This document shows, in pieces, positions 9,575-22,427 of a stretch of DNA of 64,000 nucleotides. The stretch's first letter is position 1, and the number at the start of each line of letters is the position of its first letter. Where the stretch lies: the NCBI GenBank assembly GCA_963693365.1, contig CAVNZM010000007.1, forward strand, positions 10,788,001 to 10,852,000, written 5' to 3'. A program made the position numbers and the translations under genes. The notes beneath the pieces are model-generated. The model was not told where the DNA came from, searched no databases, and was given only the letters and a program-made list of their open reading frames with translations. This DNA comes from Amoebidium appalachense (Eukaryota; Ichthyosporea).

Positions 9575-12570
9575 CAACCTCAATGAGGCCGTCGGCAATC
9601 ATCTTGTCGAGAATCTTTTGGCGGGACTTAGCCTGGCGCACCAGGTTGGCATATGTACCACACGAGGCAATGAAGTCCTTGATGTGCTTGATCTCCTCCT
9701 GCTGCTTGGCATACTGCTTCATCTGGTTGACCTCGTTCTCACTGCGCGTCTTCACGTACGTGTCGTAGTTACCACCGTAGTACTGGATCTGCCGCTTGTG
9801 GTTAAGGTACATCGTGTGCGTTGTCACACCGTTGAGGAAATCCTGCGAGTGCGACACCATGACGAGAATGCGGGTGTATGTCTTAAGGTACTCCTCAAGC
9901 CACACACAGGCCTCGAGATCTGCACGAGATTCACGTCAGTTTTGAATCATTGAGGAAAAAGATGTAGGGGCCGAGTGTATGTGTTGAATGATCAAGGGGA
10001 AGTCAACAGAAAAGGTGTAGGGGCAGTGTGTATGCATGTGTGTGAGCTTTTATTTTATTTTTTATTTTTTATTTTATTTTTTGGGGGGGGGGGGGGGGGC
10101 ACTGTCATTCGTTCCACATGGCGCAGGCACAAATGCTTGTGGGTACAAGTCGGTGTGTGTGCTAATATGTTGAGTGTGCACATGCACAGCTGTGTGCGCA
10201 TGTGCATTTCTCCGTGTCTCTGGCAGCAGGTGTGCACAAGCATGTGTGTGCATATGAAGCGGTGCTCACATGTGTGGATATCCAACAACAGCACACCTAT
10301 ACAATTGCAATGATATGTGTGGGCGTGTCAAGGGTACAATACGAAGTGTGCTTGTAATGTAGTGTGCACGTCTTGGGGGTGCAGTACGGAGCATGCTTGT
10401 GGTGTGCAGTGTTGGAGGTGGTGCAGTACGGAGCATGCTTGTGGTGTGCAGTGTTGGAGGTGCAGTACTTGCAGCGTGTAAACGCAGCGCGCACACGTGC
10501 ACAACTGTGTGCACGTGGTGTGAGGTGCAGTGCAGTGCAGTGCACGTGATGTGAGATGCCATGCAGTGCACGTGTCACTGTGCGTACGTGTTGAGAGTGC
10601 AGCACGATGAACGCGTGTTTGTGTGTGCATGCATGTTGGGGGTGCAGTGTGATGCACGTCTGTTTGTGCATGCACGTGCTCTTGTGCACACGGGCACTGA
10701 CCGAGGTGATTTGTGGGCTCGTCGAGCAGCAGCAGGGTAGGGCGGATGAACAGAGCAGTGGCCAGGGCCACGCGCATACGCCAACCACCGGACATGTCCT
10801 TTGTCTTCTTGTGCTGAGACTTGGAATCAAACCCAAGACTGTGGGTGCATGGGTTAGTCACCTATTTCGTTGGCAGGGCTCCAAAAGTGCCGGACACGGG
10901 GCGGACACATATATGGACCATTCAGCAGGTGCAAAAAAAAAAAAAAAAAAAAAAAAAATAGCTCGGTAATGCTGTCGGAGCCTCAAACCCATGTGCATGT
11001 GCAGGCGCTAAAAAAACCCGTAGCTCAGTAATGCCGTCAGAGCCTTAAACCCATGTGCATGTGTGTGGTGTGCAACACTCACAAGGGGAACCACACTGCC
11101 CATTTGCTGCTCAACGTACAGAAGAACAATAACCTGCACACCTCTTACCCGTTCCCAGCACTCCCCCACCCCATTCTCCTCGACCTCCTTCGCCAATCCT
11201 TAACCGCCTCTCCCAAGCCCCACTACCAACCCCCCACTCCCCCCTCTCAACAAGCACGTTCCGATTGAGCGTCTGGTGTGTTCACATACCCAGATAGCAG
11301 CTCACCAGCACGCTTCTCGAAGGTGGCGGGGTCCAGAGCGTCCAGACGGTCGTACACTGCCATCCAATGTCAGCAAACTCCCAGTTTTCTTTGGACTAGA
11401 GAAGGTGGGGTGAATCCGTCCAGCCCCACCTTCTCTAATCCATAGGACGCTTTTAAAGAAGTGTTAAACCAGCTGGTAGAAGGCACAAGGAAGATGGAAC
11501 ACCCGAAAATGGTGGTGGTGGTGTGTTGTATGTGTGTGTGTGGTGGTGGTAAGAGGGGGGGGGGGGGGGGGGGGGGCAGTGATATGTCCAGAGCCTGTTT
11601 CAAAACTTCACCTGCCCACATCTACGCAATTCATTTAACAGCACCCTCAAGCACACACAACACAACCCACTGCACTGTCCTCACACACAGGGAAACAAAC
11701 ACGGAGCCACGTGGGAAACAAACACGGAGCCACGTACAATCCATGACCAGAGGGTGGTCGGGGCCAACAGTGGTGATCAGCTCTTCCTCCTTCTCCTCCA
11801 GACGCTTGTGCTCCTTCTTGGCATGGTCGATGACGGCCTCGAGAGCAGTCAGCTCAGTAGGCTGTGTGGGAAACATGTGAGACGAGGCTTACAGCTTATG
11901 GGGGGTGAAGGAAGTCATACAGCAGGCACGTAACCACTAAGTTGAAAACATGCACAATTGTAGGTATGGGCATGTCGGTGTGTGTTTGTGGTTGTGGGAG
12001 AGCAAGTGTTAAGAAAGAATGCAGGAGCGTGTGTGCGTAACTGGGGGGCGGGGTAGAGGGGTACACACTTCGCACTCGTTCTCCAGCAGGTAGACGTCCA
12101 TGTGGTCGGGAATAGGCACTTCCTTAGCAGCAAGTGACTTCAGGAAGGTCGACTTGCCCGAACCGTTGCGGCCAATAAGGCCATAGCGGTTGCCGAAGTT
12201 CAATTCGATCTGCGAGACAAGGGGGAGTGGTAAGCAGCCACTCAAACTATCTGGTTTCAGACAAACATGGCAGAGCACAAGATCTCGAGGAAGGCAACAA
12301 AAATCCTTTTTTGCAAAAAGGGTGCCACATAGCTGCGCTATAAACACGTACCACTGAGTCCTGTATCAGGACTGTGCCTCGAGCAGTCAGCGTGAAGCCC
12401 TCGATTTTAATATCGCGCGAGCCCGAGGGGAGGGTGTAAACACCCGTACAGGTTCTGTCCGAGATAACAACAGGGGCGGCATCTTCGGCAGCAGCAGCGG
12501 GGGCATCAGCACCCTTTGCGGCAGCCTTGCCCTTCGCTCGCCTCTGCTGCTTGGTAGGCTTAGGAGGCAT
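6806..12570 (-). CDS. ABCF2: ABC-F family ATPase, ABCF2-like (GCN20 group)
   Basis: Cytosolic twin-ATPase ABC protein without membrane segments; the ABC-F family acts on ribosomes and translation. Ten exons: 12570-12352, 12209-12069, 11861-11738, 11356-11290, 10838-10702, 9919-9579, 9268-9129, 7882-7525, 7368-7228 and 6889-6806 (TAG). About 583 residues, against about 620 in animal ABCF2. First cassette: Walker [10 protein letters not shown] (exon 2), signature [12 protein letters not shown] (exon 5) and Walker [13 protein letters not shown] (exons 5-6). Second cassette: GPNGAGKST (exon 8), LSDGEKTRI and [11 protein letters not shown] across exons 8/9. The C-terminus [16 protein letters not shown] matches ABCF2. 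The N-terminus is a Lys/Arg/Ala-rich tail. Exon 7 needs one base fewer in a G7 run (9205-9211, plus strand) to stay in frame, where the family has K(L/I)xPPV. A TATA-like motif lies about 135 bases upstream of the ATG. A SINE-like repeat abuts the acceptor of exon 8. Confidence 0.93.
7886..8242 (-). mobile_element. SINE-like element, family B, near full length
   Basis: Nearly identical over about 350 bases to the copy at 42222-42572. Its poly(C) end (plus GGGGGGGGG at 7885-7893) directly forms the pyrimidine tract of the acceptor of ABCF2-like exon 8 (exon begins 7882). Sense to the gene. Confidence 0.8.
11397..11437. repeat. 14-bp hairpin in ABCF2-like intron 3
   Basis: TAGAGAAGGTGGGG and CCCCACCTTCTCTA are exact complements around a 13-base loop, 40 bases downstream in plus coordinates from exon 4. 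Confidence 0.8.
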
Positions 12571-13691
12571 AGTGTCGTTTATGGGGAAAAACCACTAACA
12601 AGAAAACTACACCAGCAAACACAACCCTAGACCTCTGTCCTTTGAAAATGGGTGTGTGAACAAGACAGAGGCGAAACAACACGTGAGTGTGCCTGCCTAG
12701 CTTTATATACCTGGCGTACCTTGGCGCATTCCACAGCAAGCGCGGTGGCATCTAAATCACCGTGCTTGCCAATAATTGGACTCTGAAGTATAACAGTCTT
12801 TTATGAATGGTTTTTGCGATGTTTAGCTCGTATAGAGTTTGTGTGATTAGTTATATATCATGCAGGTGCTTTAGAAAACTCCCATTCGTTGTACATCGCC
12901 CAATCTGGCAGGAGGATTATGGTAGCTTAAAACACCTGATATAAAACCAATCATTTATGGCCAGGAACGTGAAAGCCTAACATAAAGACAAAGTGTAAGC
13001 CCCAAAAGAATAGGAAGATAGAACAATCAAACGACATGCTTACAAGGGTTTATAATAGTTTAATACGTCCTTTACTAGTATAAATATAGGAACAAAAACT
13101 ACACACGTGCTGTGTTATCTACTATAAGGCACCCCATGTGGATTCCAATTATTCTAACGGGCAACCAATCAGCATGCGCCATAACTGTTGACAAATCGTC
13201 AGAACGGCAACACGTGTATTGCCATCCAATAAAACGGGAATTTGATATTGAAGGGAAATTTGTACACAGAATGCTTCCAGGTATTAAGCTGCTTTGCAAT
13301 ACAAATTGTAAGAAAACTAATAAATAAAAGTTCTGTTGCTCTGCTCTAACTTTTCGTGCAGCCACAATCCAGTGTGATATCTGCTGAGGCACCTTAGAGG
13401 AGGGTAAACCCTTGACTTGCTTCTTGCGCGGGAGCGCGCGAACTTCAACGGTCGTTGCCGGTGACAAGGATGCGCATGTGCACGTGTACAGAACATAGGT
13501 GCAAACGAAACTAATGTTACAAACTGCATAGAGTTTTAGAACTATCTGCTACGCGCCACACCCATACATTCATTCTCTCTGTAATCTGTGTCCTTGTGTT
13601 TTGCTTTTATGCTCGAAAGTAGTGACATAGCACCGGCGAAGGGCACACAGCGGCGCCATCGGGCCTCTGGTATTGTTTTTTACTGTGTAAC
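12571..13691. other. Divergent intergenic region (ABCF2-like / LRR gene)
   Basis: About 1.1 kb separates two divergently transcribed starts, so it should contain both promoters. AT-richer than the genes, free of long homopolymers and free of the intronic SINE family. CCAATCA motifs occur at about 12946 and 13165. An open frame at 13099-13467 (minus) has no ATG start and no recognisable product. Confidence 0.5.
12701..12709 (-). promoter_or_regulatory. Candidate TATA box of the ABCF2-like gene
   Basis: The minus strand reads TATATAAAG here, about 135 bases upstream of the ATG at 12570. The distance allows a roughly 100-base 5' leader. Motif match only; no transcript evidence. Confidence 0.35.
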
Positions 13692-14028
13692 ATGGCAAGC
13701 AAAAAGCTGACGCTGGCCAAAGTGAGCGAGCTCACGGGCAAAGACATACGCGAGGCACCCAGGCTGGACGCAGCAAACAAGGGATGGGATGACTTTGACG
13801 ACCTGAGGTTCGTGACTGCTTGTGGCCGGGTAGCGTGGGACATTTTGTAGAGTAGGCCCAGATTCACATGGAGGTGGAAGTAGTACTTGGGGGTTTACGC
13901 TGTTTACTCGAGGCAAAGACGTAAACCCTCAAGTACTACTTCCACCCCATGTGAATACTTCTAAGGTGACATACGAGCTATGAATTTGGAGCTTTCAACC
14001 TACAAACCCCCCCCCCCCCCCCCTTGTC

Positions 14029-14089
<61 letters not shown>

Positions 14090-14458
14090 CGAACACCTCG
14101 CACTCCTGTGGTGGCTTGTAGCTGTCTGCACAAACCACGTCTGCCTGCACGTTGGACTGCATGTTGTTGCCCTGCCTACACCTCTCCGCTTACTGTCATG
14201 GGGGGTGTAGCCAGTATACGTGTTTTCTGCCCTCACGCATAACTATTACACTGCACTATACTCGCCTTTCCATGGGTTCTCGGTCTCTCCCCTTCCCCCT
14301 TCCCCGCTCTATCGCCCACCCCCACACACACACATCCACCCACCCAGCCAAGGGCCGTAGGGTTGATTTCTGCCCTGGTCGTTTTTTTAACTGGGCTTTT
14401 GTTTATGTCGTATTACCGTAATGTCTCGTGCATCCCCCCCCCCCCCCCCCCCCCCCCC

Positions 14459-14555
<97 letters not shown>

Positions 14556-15058
14556 ATCACGAGGCACCCCTGCCTGCATGAACTATTGTCTAATGCACGT
14601 GGGACATAGTATCCCCCGTCCCCTCCCCCCCTTCCTCCGTGTCTCTTCCCCCTGCCAGGCAGTGGGGTATAGCCAGTATACATTTGCTCTGCAGCAGCCC
14701 TCCCTCCGCCCCGCCCCACCCTCTCTCTCCTGTTGCACTCACTCCTTCTCCCTTTGATGACAGCCGTTACCTCTTTGGCCCCGAGGCAATGCCCTCCCCC
14801 CCCCCCCACCCCCCCCCCCCCCCTCCACCCTTGAGAAAACCTTATCTCGGTTTATAACTTCAGGAACGTAGCCACTCCCCCCCCCCCCCCCCCCCCTCTT
14901 CCCCCTCCCCCCCTTCCCCCTCTTTTTTACTGGTGTGCACTCCATCTGGGCTGTTTCCCTGCCACTCCGTGTCTTAGGGAACAGTGTTGGATGGAGATCC
15001 CTTTCCCCACCCCTTAGCACGGGCCCTCTTCACCCCTCTGACCTCACCCGAATTCCTG

Positions 15059-15095
<37 letters not shown>

Positions 15096-15270
15096 CCCGT
15101 GTGTCGAACTTAAGCGCGTCGACCTGAGCAAGAACAACCTGAGCAGCCTTGAGGGGCTGCAGTACAACAAGGGCCTGACGTTTGTCAATATGGCCCACAA
15201 TGCCCTCACCTCTCTGTGGCCATGCAGGCGCCTCAACAAGCTCAAAGGTATTCCAGCAACAAAAATATAT

Positions 15271-15302
<32 letters not shown>

Positions 15303-15587
15303 TCCTCCCCCCCTCCTCCTTCCCTGAGGATGGGATCTGCTTATTATGCATGCCCTTTATGTGTGGTTTGCACTCTGCTTTGTGTTGGGTGTCATGATGT
15401 GCACTTTGTTCTTTTAACGCATTCTACCCCCCCTCCCCCTCCTGCCCTTCAGGGGCCTCCATTTACTGCTGTGACCTTTATTCCCGGCATTGATCACTGA
15501 ATATTTTTGGTGCCTGTCACGCTGTTCTGGTTGCCTCTGGGTGACCAACCTACCTGTTGATATGTGAGTTGGGCTCAAGCACGGGCT

Positions 15588-15653
<66 letters not shown>

Positions 15654-16526
15654 GCTCAATGCCAGCCACAACTCTTTGGTGTCTGCCGATGGGCTCAAAC
15701 AACTCAGCCAATTGAATGCGCTGATAGTCAACAACAACCAGCTGAAGACACTGCCCCCACTCTATGCACACCCAGAGCTGAACACACTGGGTATACCCCC
15801 CCCCCCCCCCCCCCCTTCCCCCCTGGCGCAAATGTTGTGGCTGGCTGGGCATTCCCACGGCAGAGATTTATACCAGAAGCTCGTTGTGCAACCATTACCC
15901 CATACATTGTTATCAGCAGACCTACCCGATCAGTTTCTATCCCCCCCACTGGCACCGGACCAACCTTTGTGATGTTGCTCTCCCTCCATCGGGCAACGAC
16001 ACACACACAGGTGGTCTGCTCGACCATCGTGGGCGTCTTCAATAGTCCCCCCTCCCCCCCCCGGCCAGTGTTCCCACAACCACCCACACACCCATCCACA
16101 CACTACCACATCATGCTTCCAACATATACGCAAACATGTGCACTCCCTCGCTGCTACACAATGCTTACCACTTACACACTGTCTTATTGGTGTATGCACG
16201 CACGCACTCGTGGTCTTTTCCTTGTACACACACACAGACACACACACAATTGTCCACGCGCGCACACACAAACACAATTGTGTATGCACCATTCACGCTT
16301 CCAGCTTTCTCTCTTACTTGCACACACTCACGCACACACGCCTCTCACTCTCGCTCGCGCTCGCGCTCTTGCACTTACACACACGCTCTCTCTCTCTTTC
16401 CTCTCTCCCTTTCTCTTTACGTATACATATTCTCAGTTTACATGGCATACCCGAAATTTCTGACAAACGTTCTCTCTCATTCATTGCTTATATCTCCTTA
16501 AAATGACACACTTCTTCACAGGCTGG

Positions 16527-16561
<35 letters not shown>

Positions 16562-16884
16562 TCACACACACATTCACATTCACTCGCTCACACACCCTCA
16601 CTGGCCTACACATTTTCCCTCGTTCTTACATACCTACTTACACAAACAGCTATCAAAGCATATGCACATCCTTCTTGCTCGGACATAAACGTTTTCATCT
16701 AATGGTTGACACACACTCGCTTACTCCTCCCTTCCCCTCCCCCCCTCCCCCTTCCACCCCTCAACCCCCCAGCCCCCATACTCTTTTATGTAGGGTGTGC
16801 ACTCTGCATTATGTTGTCCGTTGTTTATGTGTACTTCGTACTTTATGCCACATTCTACACCCCCTCACCCTCCCCTCATCACCC

Positions 16885-16927
<43 letters not shown>

Positions 16928-17902
16928 TTCGCATCGTGTATGTGTACATCGTACTCTGTAAAACACTCTAACCCTTGTCCCCCATGCAGTTGTGTCACAC
17001 AACCAGCTTGAGACCCTTGATGGTGTAGGGCGGCTGACCGGGCTCAAGAAACTGAGTGCATCGCACAACCAACTGCGCACAGTGTGTGACCTGACGGCCT
17101 GCCACTACCTGCAGGAGCTAAGACTTAGTGACAATCTCATAGTGTCTCTGCCTGCTACTCTCGAGGCTAACATCCAGTGAGTGGGGGGAAGGGGTGAGAG
17201 GGGGGGGGGGGGGGGGGGGTGTGTGTGTGTGTGTGTTTTGTTTTTCTTTTTTTTTTTTTTTTTTTGGGGGGGGGGGGGGGTGGAGATGGGTGGCTGTATG
17301 TGGTTGCTTTCGCTTGTGGCCTAGGTGGGTTTTTTTTCTTTCTGGGGGGGGGGGGGGGGGGCAAAGTGCTGACCTATGCCTGGGATGCAGCCTGAAGATT
17401 CTTGAGATCGGCAACAACCGCATCCACGACATCAGGTGTGTGTTTGGTGTGCTGTGTGTGCATGCTGCAACAAACACATCCCCATTCCCCTGCCTCCTCT
17501 TCCCCCCGGCTCTTCGGGAGACTATTATGCCTACAGTTTTATGGGTGCTTTGCACTCAGCATTGTGTATTCTTTGCAATATGCATTGTGTTGCCTGTGGT
17601 GAATGCGTTCTTCGTAATCTATAACACACCCCCCCCTCCCATCCCGGGCCTCCACAACAGTTTGCTTCATGAAAGTGAACCCAAATCTTCCAGTCGCTTC
17701 ATATGGGCATGCCGAAGGCCAAACTAGCATAGCAGTGTGTGTGGCACGTCATTGCACCACTGCAAATTTTACTTCATGTACACACGTGTGAGCGGTGCTA
17801 AAGATTAGTTATGGGAGTATATTCAAGCCTTCCTTACTCTTTGTGGGGAAGGGGGTTACCCGTTTACTGGAGATCTAACTTGACACATCCACACATTCAC
17901 AC

Positions 17903-17940
<38 letters not shown>

Positions 17941-18404
17941 CGCCCCACAACACAACCACCACCACACACACACACACACGCACACAGCGACATTGAGGTG
18001 CTGTCACGTTTGCCTGGGCTCAAGCAGCTGAGTCTGCGGGGCAACAAAATTTGCGAACTGCCCGACTACCACGACAAGGTGAATAGCGCAACCCTACCCC
18101 CCTACCCCCCTACCCCCCCCCCCCCCCCTTCCCTCCCGCAGAGCGTGCCAACTGCACTGTTGACTCTTGCCCTTTGCTTGCTTGATCAACAACGCTGGCC
18201 TCTAGAATGAACCGAAGGGTTGTCGCATGAAAATGAGTCTATCATAGAACTTTGTGAGTGGTTTTTGCGCATGTCTCTCCTGAGCATGGGATGACTCCGT
18301 CTTACACTTTTGCCTTCACCTAGGTATTCTGTGCACAGCACTGTGTTCTTTGGTTTTGTGTGTTGTATGTCGGATTTTATATGCATCTCTAACTGTTCCT
18401 CCCT

Positions 18405-18435
<31 letters not shown>

Positions 18436-19190
18436 GGCGCCTCGTCCTGCAAAGAACAACAATACACACATTCACGCACTCGCACACACACACACACATG
18501 CACACACACACACACAGATTGCAACCCTTATCCCCACCCTTGAAGTGCTTGATGGGGGAGCGTTTTCGCGGCAAAAAGTTCTACCGCAAGCAGATGCTGG
18601 CCAAGCGGGCAAAGGCCAAAGATGGCAAGGAATCGGGGGAGGGGGTGAAGCGACCACACACGGGGGAGGAGAAGGGGGCACCAACTGCCAAAAAAGGAAA
18701 GATCTCTCATGAGAAGCCCAGGGCATCGAGCAGGGAGGAAGGTAGGGAGGTAGGGGTGAAGGAAAAGAAAGAGAAAGCAGGGGACAAACAGACAAAGGTT
18801 GCCGGCATAAAAAAGGAGGAGGAGGAGGGTGCAAAGCCTACAAAGGAAGTGGTGGTGGTGGAGGGCAGTGGCAAGGAAAAAGAAAAGGCACCAAAAAAGG
18901 CCAAGACGGAGGGCAAACCAGCCACTCAAAAGCCTGCAAAGTCGGCAAAGGCGACGGTAGCCAATGAGAAATCAGCAGCAGCAGAACCAGCCAGTCAGGT
19001 GGCACCAAAGAAAGCGGCGGCGAAAAAGGAGGCAGGGGGGGTTCTTGGGGCCAAGGGGGCAGAGAGGGAGGAGGGGACGGGGATTGGTGTTAGTGGGGTG
19101 GTGGGGGTGGAGAGGAAGGGCAAGACGGGGGGGGTGGATGTGGCTGCCCTGTTTGCGGCAACACAGGAGGAGGCCGTGCCGGGGTGGTAA
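13692..19190 (+). CDS. Leucine-rich-repeat protein with Lys-rich C-terminal tail (SDS22-like LRRs)
   Basis: Seven exons: 13692-13807, 15096-15247, 15653-15790, 16990-17176, 17391-17435, 17988-18078 and 18518-19190 (TAA). About 466 residues. Start MASKKLTLAKVSELTGK. Residues about 40-245 form at least eight consecutive 22-residue LRRs of the SDS22 type (LKRVDLSKNNLSSLEGL, LQELRLSDNLIVSLPATL, LKILEIGNNRI). They end in a cap-like LIPTLEVLDGxRF. The rest is a long low-complexity Lys/Ala/Glu tail rich in KEKEK and KAPKK, typical of nuclear or nucleolar proteins. A similar LRR-plus-basic-tail layout exists in plant and protist proteins; no exact orthologue is claimed. The reading frame breaks in exon 7 at GGGGG 18554-18558: with four G it continues LDGERFRGKKFYRK, with five it runs off. 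Exons 2, 3, 6 and 7 each begin at the end of a (CA)n tract. Confidence 0.85.
13862..13956. repeat. Hairpin element, 36-37-bp stems with a 22-base loop
   Basis: Left stem 13862-13898 and right stem 13921-13956 are near-perfect inverse copies (ATTCACATGG ... GGGTTTAC). The loop reads GCTGTTTACTCGAGGCAAAG plus AC. Lies in LRR intron 1, 54 bases after the donor. The loop and adjoining stem recur in inverted orientation at about 6325-6355. Confidence 0.85.
15326..15431 (+). mobile_element. SINE-like body fragment
   Basis: Reads CCTGAGGATGGGATCTGCTT ... AACGCATTCTACCCCCC on plus, the complement of the other copies. Intron 2 of the plus-strand LRR gene, so again sense. Confidence 0.7.
16790..16980 (+). 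mobile_element. Two SINE-like body fragments next to an acceptor
   Basis: 16790-16925 ends in a long poly-C run. 16926-16980 repeats the terminal GTGTAC(A/T)TCGTACT part. The acceptor of LRR exon 4 (CCCCCATGCAG) follows within about 10 bases. Sense to the gene. Confidence 0.65.
17513..17645 (+). mobile_element. SINE-like body fragment
   Basis: GACTATTATGCCTACAGTTT ... CTATAACACACCCCCCC, a diverged family-B body with C-rich end. LRR intron 5, sense. Confidence 0.6.
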
Positions 19191-19925
19191 CGTGCATGGA
19201 GGTAGTGGGTGGAAGCATGTGGGGGCCTGGGGTTGGATGGGTGGGTCCCGGAGCAGGAATAGAACGAATGATACTCGAATGTGTAGACTGCATACATAGA
19301 TGTGTGGGTGATGACAGTGATAGTGATAGATCTACCGTATGGGGCAGTGATAGTAGCGTATGAAGTCTGTGTGTGGGCGGGCTACCCAGGAGCCGCTGGG
19401 CCCATGAAGAAAACAAAGGCAGGGCTGGGCCCAGTCCATTAAAGTGTGCTTCCGATACCCGAGAAAACAAAGGCAGGGCTGGGCCCAGTCCATTATAGTG
19501 TGCTTCCGATACCCGTCCTTCTCTGCCTTTCATGATTTCAACTCTTTATCTTTTGCTTTTGAAAACTCCCACGAGCATGTTATGTGCAAGTCGTTTTGCG
19601 GATTACAGGTCTTAAAACCCCTCCCCAGACAGACAAATTTGCACACGGAGGCTGCAGGGTCAGAGTCTGCCGATCTGTACCATGCAGTGTGGATGTTCAT
19701 GTGTCCACAAGCAAACACGTGCCCTGGGCTGCAGTGCCGGATAACCATTGTGGGGGCACACTCACCACCATAGCTACCTAATCATTCTGTGAAGTCCTTG
19801 GTTTCCCTCACGCCTCAAAGACTGCCCCCAAGCATCCTGCAGGTAGATCACAGTCATGCATGGCCCGATCCACCCCCCTCCAAAACACACACACACGTGA
19901 CACACACAGCTAGAGGGAGAGTGAG

Positions 19926-19967
<42 letters not shown>

Positions 19968-20257
19968 CAACACACACACACACACACACACAGACACAGA
20001 CACACGCACACACAGACACGCACACAGACACACCAGGCATGCATGCATACGTGCATACATGTGACCTACAATTTACCTGCATCCCCGCAAATAAGTCGAT
20101 CAAAGCCTTTAGGTTTCGAACACGTGCCAGGCCATTAATATTGGCCACCACTGGATCGGGAATTCGGGATTAGGCCTAGCCGAAGTGTCTCCTTGCAATT
20201 GTTACCCCCCCCCCCCCCCCCCCCCCCCTCCCCCTTCTCCTTTTTTCGTGTTAACAT

Positions 20258-20291
<34 letters not shown>

Positions 20292-20317
20292 CCCTTCTCC
20301 TTTTTTCGTGTTAACAT

Positions 20318-20359
<42 letters not shown>

Positions 20360-20822
20360 CCCCCCTTAATTTCTTTTTTTCAGGACTCGTGATCACGTCG
20401 TTTCTTGAAGCCTGCATGCGCTGTTGACTTGAGGCACAAAGTGCACCCCAGACGTATTGAGGGGTTCTGCTCGGTAAGGCTTGGGGTGCCCTCTCAGCGT
20501 TATATCACGTCCTTGGATTTCCGGTGTAGTTGCTTGAATTCAAGTGAAACAGCCAGCAATTCAGCTGCAGCTAGCTATCATAGATAATTCCGTGCAAAAT
20601 AAAGGGGGTTATCACAATATATTGGGTTCCCCGTGAACGTTGTCCTGTGTTTCGAAGTGTTTGATTTGGCATATAGATGTGAGGCTTTGAGTTCGGCACG
20701 CCAGGGCCGGGTATATTCACAGTAGAGTTTTTGTGCTGTACCGTGCCCAAGATTATGGGAAACTTTTCGGATACTTAGAATTCTTGCGCTGGTCCGAGCC
20801 AGCTCTGAAGAGTGCCGGGTGA

Positions 20823-20857
<35 letters not shown>

Positions 20858-21577
20858 TTTCAATAACGTTTCTTCTAAAGTTTTTTTTATGTTTATTCTT
20901 TTCCTTTAAGGTTTTTCTTTTCTTTTTTTTTTTTGGTGGTGTGTGCGTGTGTTTGGGAGGGGGGAGGGGGTGGGGGGTGGGGGGTGGGGAGGGGGGGGAT
21001 TCATACACTGATTCAGAAGAGAAAGACCTTGGCGTCATGGTTGGAGACACATACACACACACACACAAACACACATACACACACGCACACATGTACACAC
21101 ACACAAGCACACCACCACGCTGTGTGATAAACTACACCCATATCATTAGCACACCTGTTCACACCAACATCATGTCGATGACCCAGAAGGATGTTAGAAA
21201 CAAAAGTAAACAGAAGCCTGAAATAAAAGCGAAAGAAAATTGCCTTGCCAAGACAGACCCCGTATGCCCTAGGTCGAATACTGGTATCAGCAGCCCGGAG
21301 ACATCTTTTCGTATGTATGTATACGTACGCCTGTGTGTATGCGCACACACACGCATCACAGTGTGTGCACCTGAAGGTTTGTGTATGTGTACATAACGTT
21401 TGTGCGCACGCCCGAGTAAAGGTGTGTGTATGTCGGCTGCATTTGGTGGATGCGTGGGGTGAGAACTAGTGAGGTGGGGGCCACATGGGCATGGGTGCGA
21501 AGGTACTCAGGGTCCATTGTTGCGCGAACTACGGTAACGGGGTGGGCAGGGGTTGATTGCCCCGAGGAGGGAGGAGG

Positions 21578-21611
<34 letters not shown>

Positions 21612-21937
21612 TTGGCCGGATTCCACGGCTTAAAGATTGTTATTGGATTCCCACTAGGATGGGTGCTGTTTCCTAGGGGCGGCTTAATAAATTAAGAAAT
21701 TTGTAAATGTTGTGCTTGGTGCTCGGACACATGTCTCGAGTGTGCCCGTGCTTAGGTGCCCACCAAGGAGTGTCTATATCCGTGCAGCATTTAACTACGT
21801 GTGTGAATGTGTCAAGTTTTAATAGTCTCCCCCCCCCCCCCCTCCCCCCCCCCCCTCCCTCCCCCCTCCCCTTCCCCTCCTCCCCCCCCCTCTCCCCCCC
21901 CCCCCCCTTCCCTCTCCTCCCTCCCTCCTCCCCTCCC

Positions 21938-21990
<53 letters not shown>

Positions 21991-22379
21991 AAAAGAAAAG
22001 AAAAGAAAAGAAAAAGAAAAAAAGAAAAGAAAAGAAAATCAGCCTGTTCAGTTGTTACAAGTGTGGACATGTACAAGAGTGGGCGGGCAGGCAGGCAGGC
22101 GGGCAGGCGGGTGGGCGGGTGGGCAGGCGGGGGGGGGGGGGGGGGGGGGGGGGGAGGGAGGGGGGGGGGGGGCGGCGGGGGGGCCACAGGGAGGAGGAGG
22201 GGGGGGGGGGGGGGGGCGGGTTCCGTTAAAACATCAAAAAACGGCCATTCTCAAGATTTTCAGGCATATGCCATACAACGTGCGCGGCAGTTGCATCTTA
22301 TAATATCCACCCACCCACCCAATGAACCATGGCCCTTCTAATATAGAAAAGGAGACTGAATCGAAGGGAAAAAAGCGCG

Positions 22380-22427
<48 letters not shown>

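Noticed and set aside
13099-13467. Minus-strand frame with a basic start (VEVRALPRKKQVKGLPSSK)
   Set aside because: It opens at TTG with no ATG, lies in the divergent promoter region, and matches no family I know.
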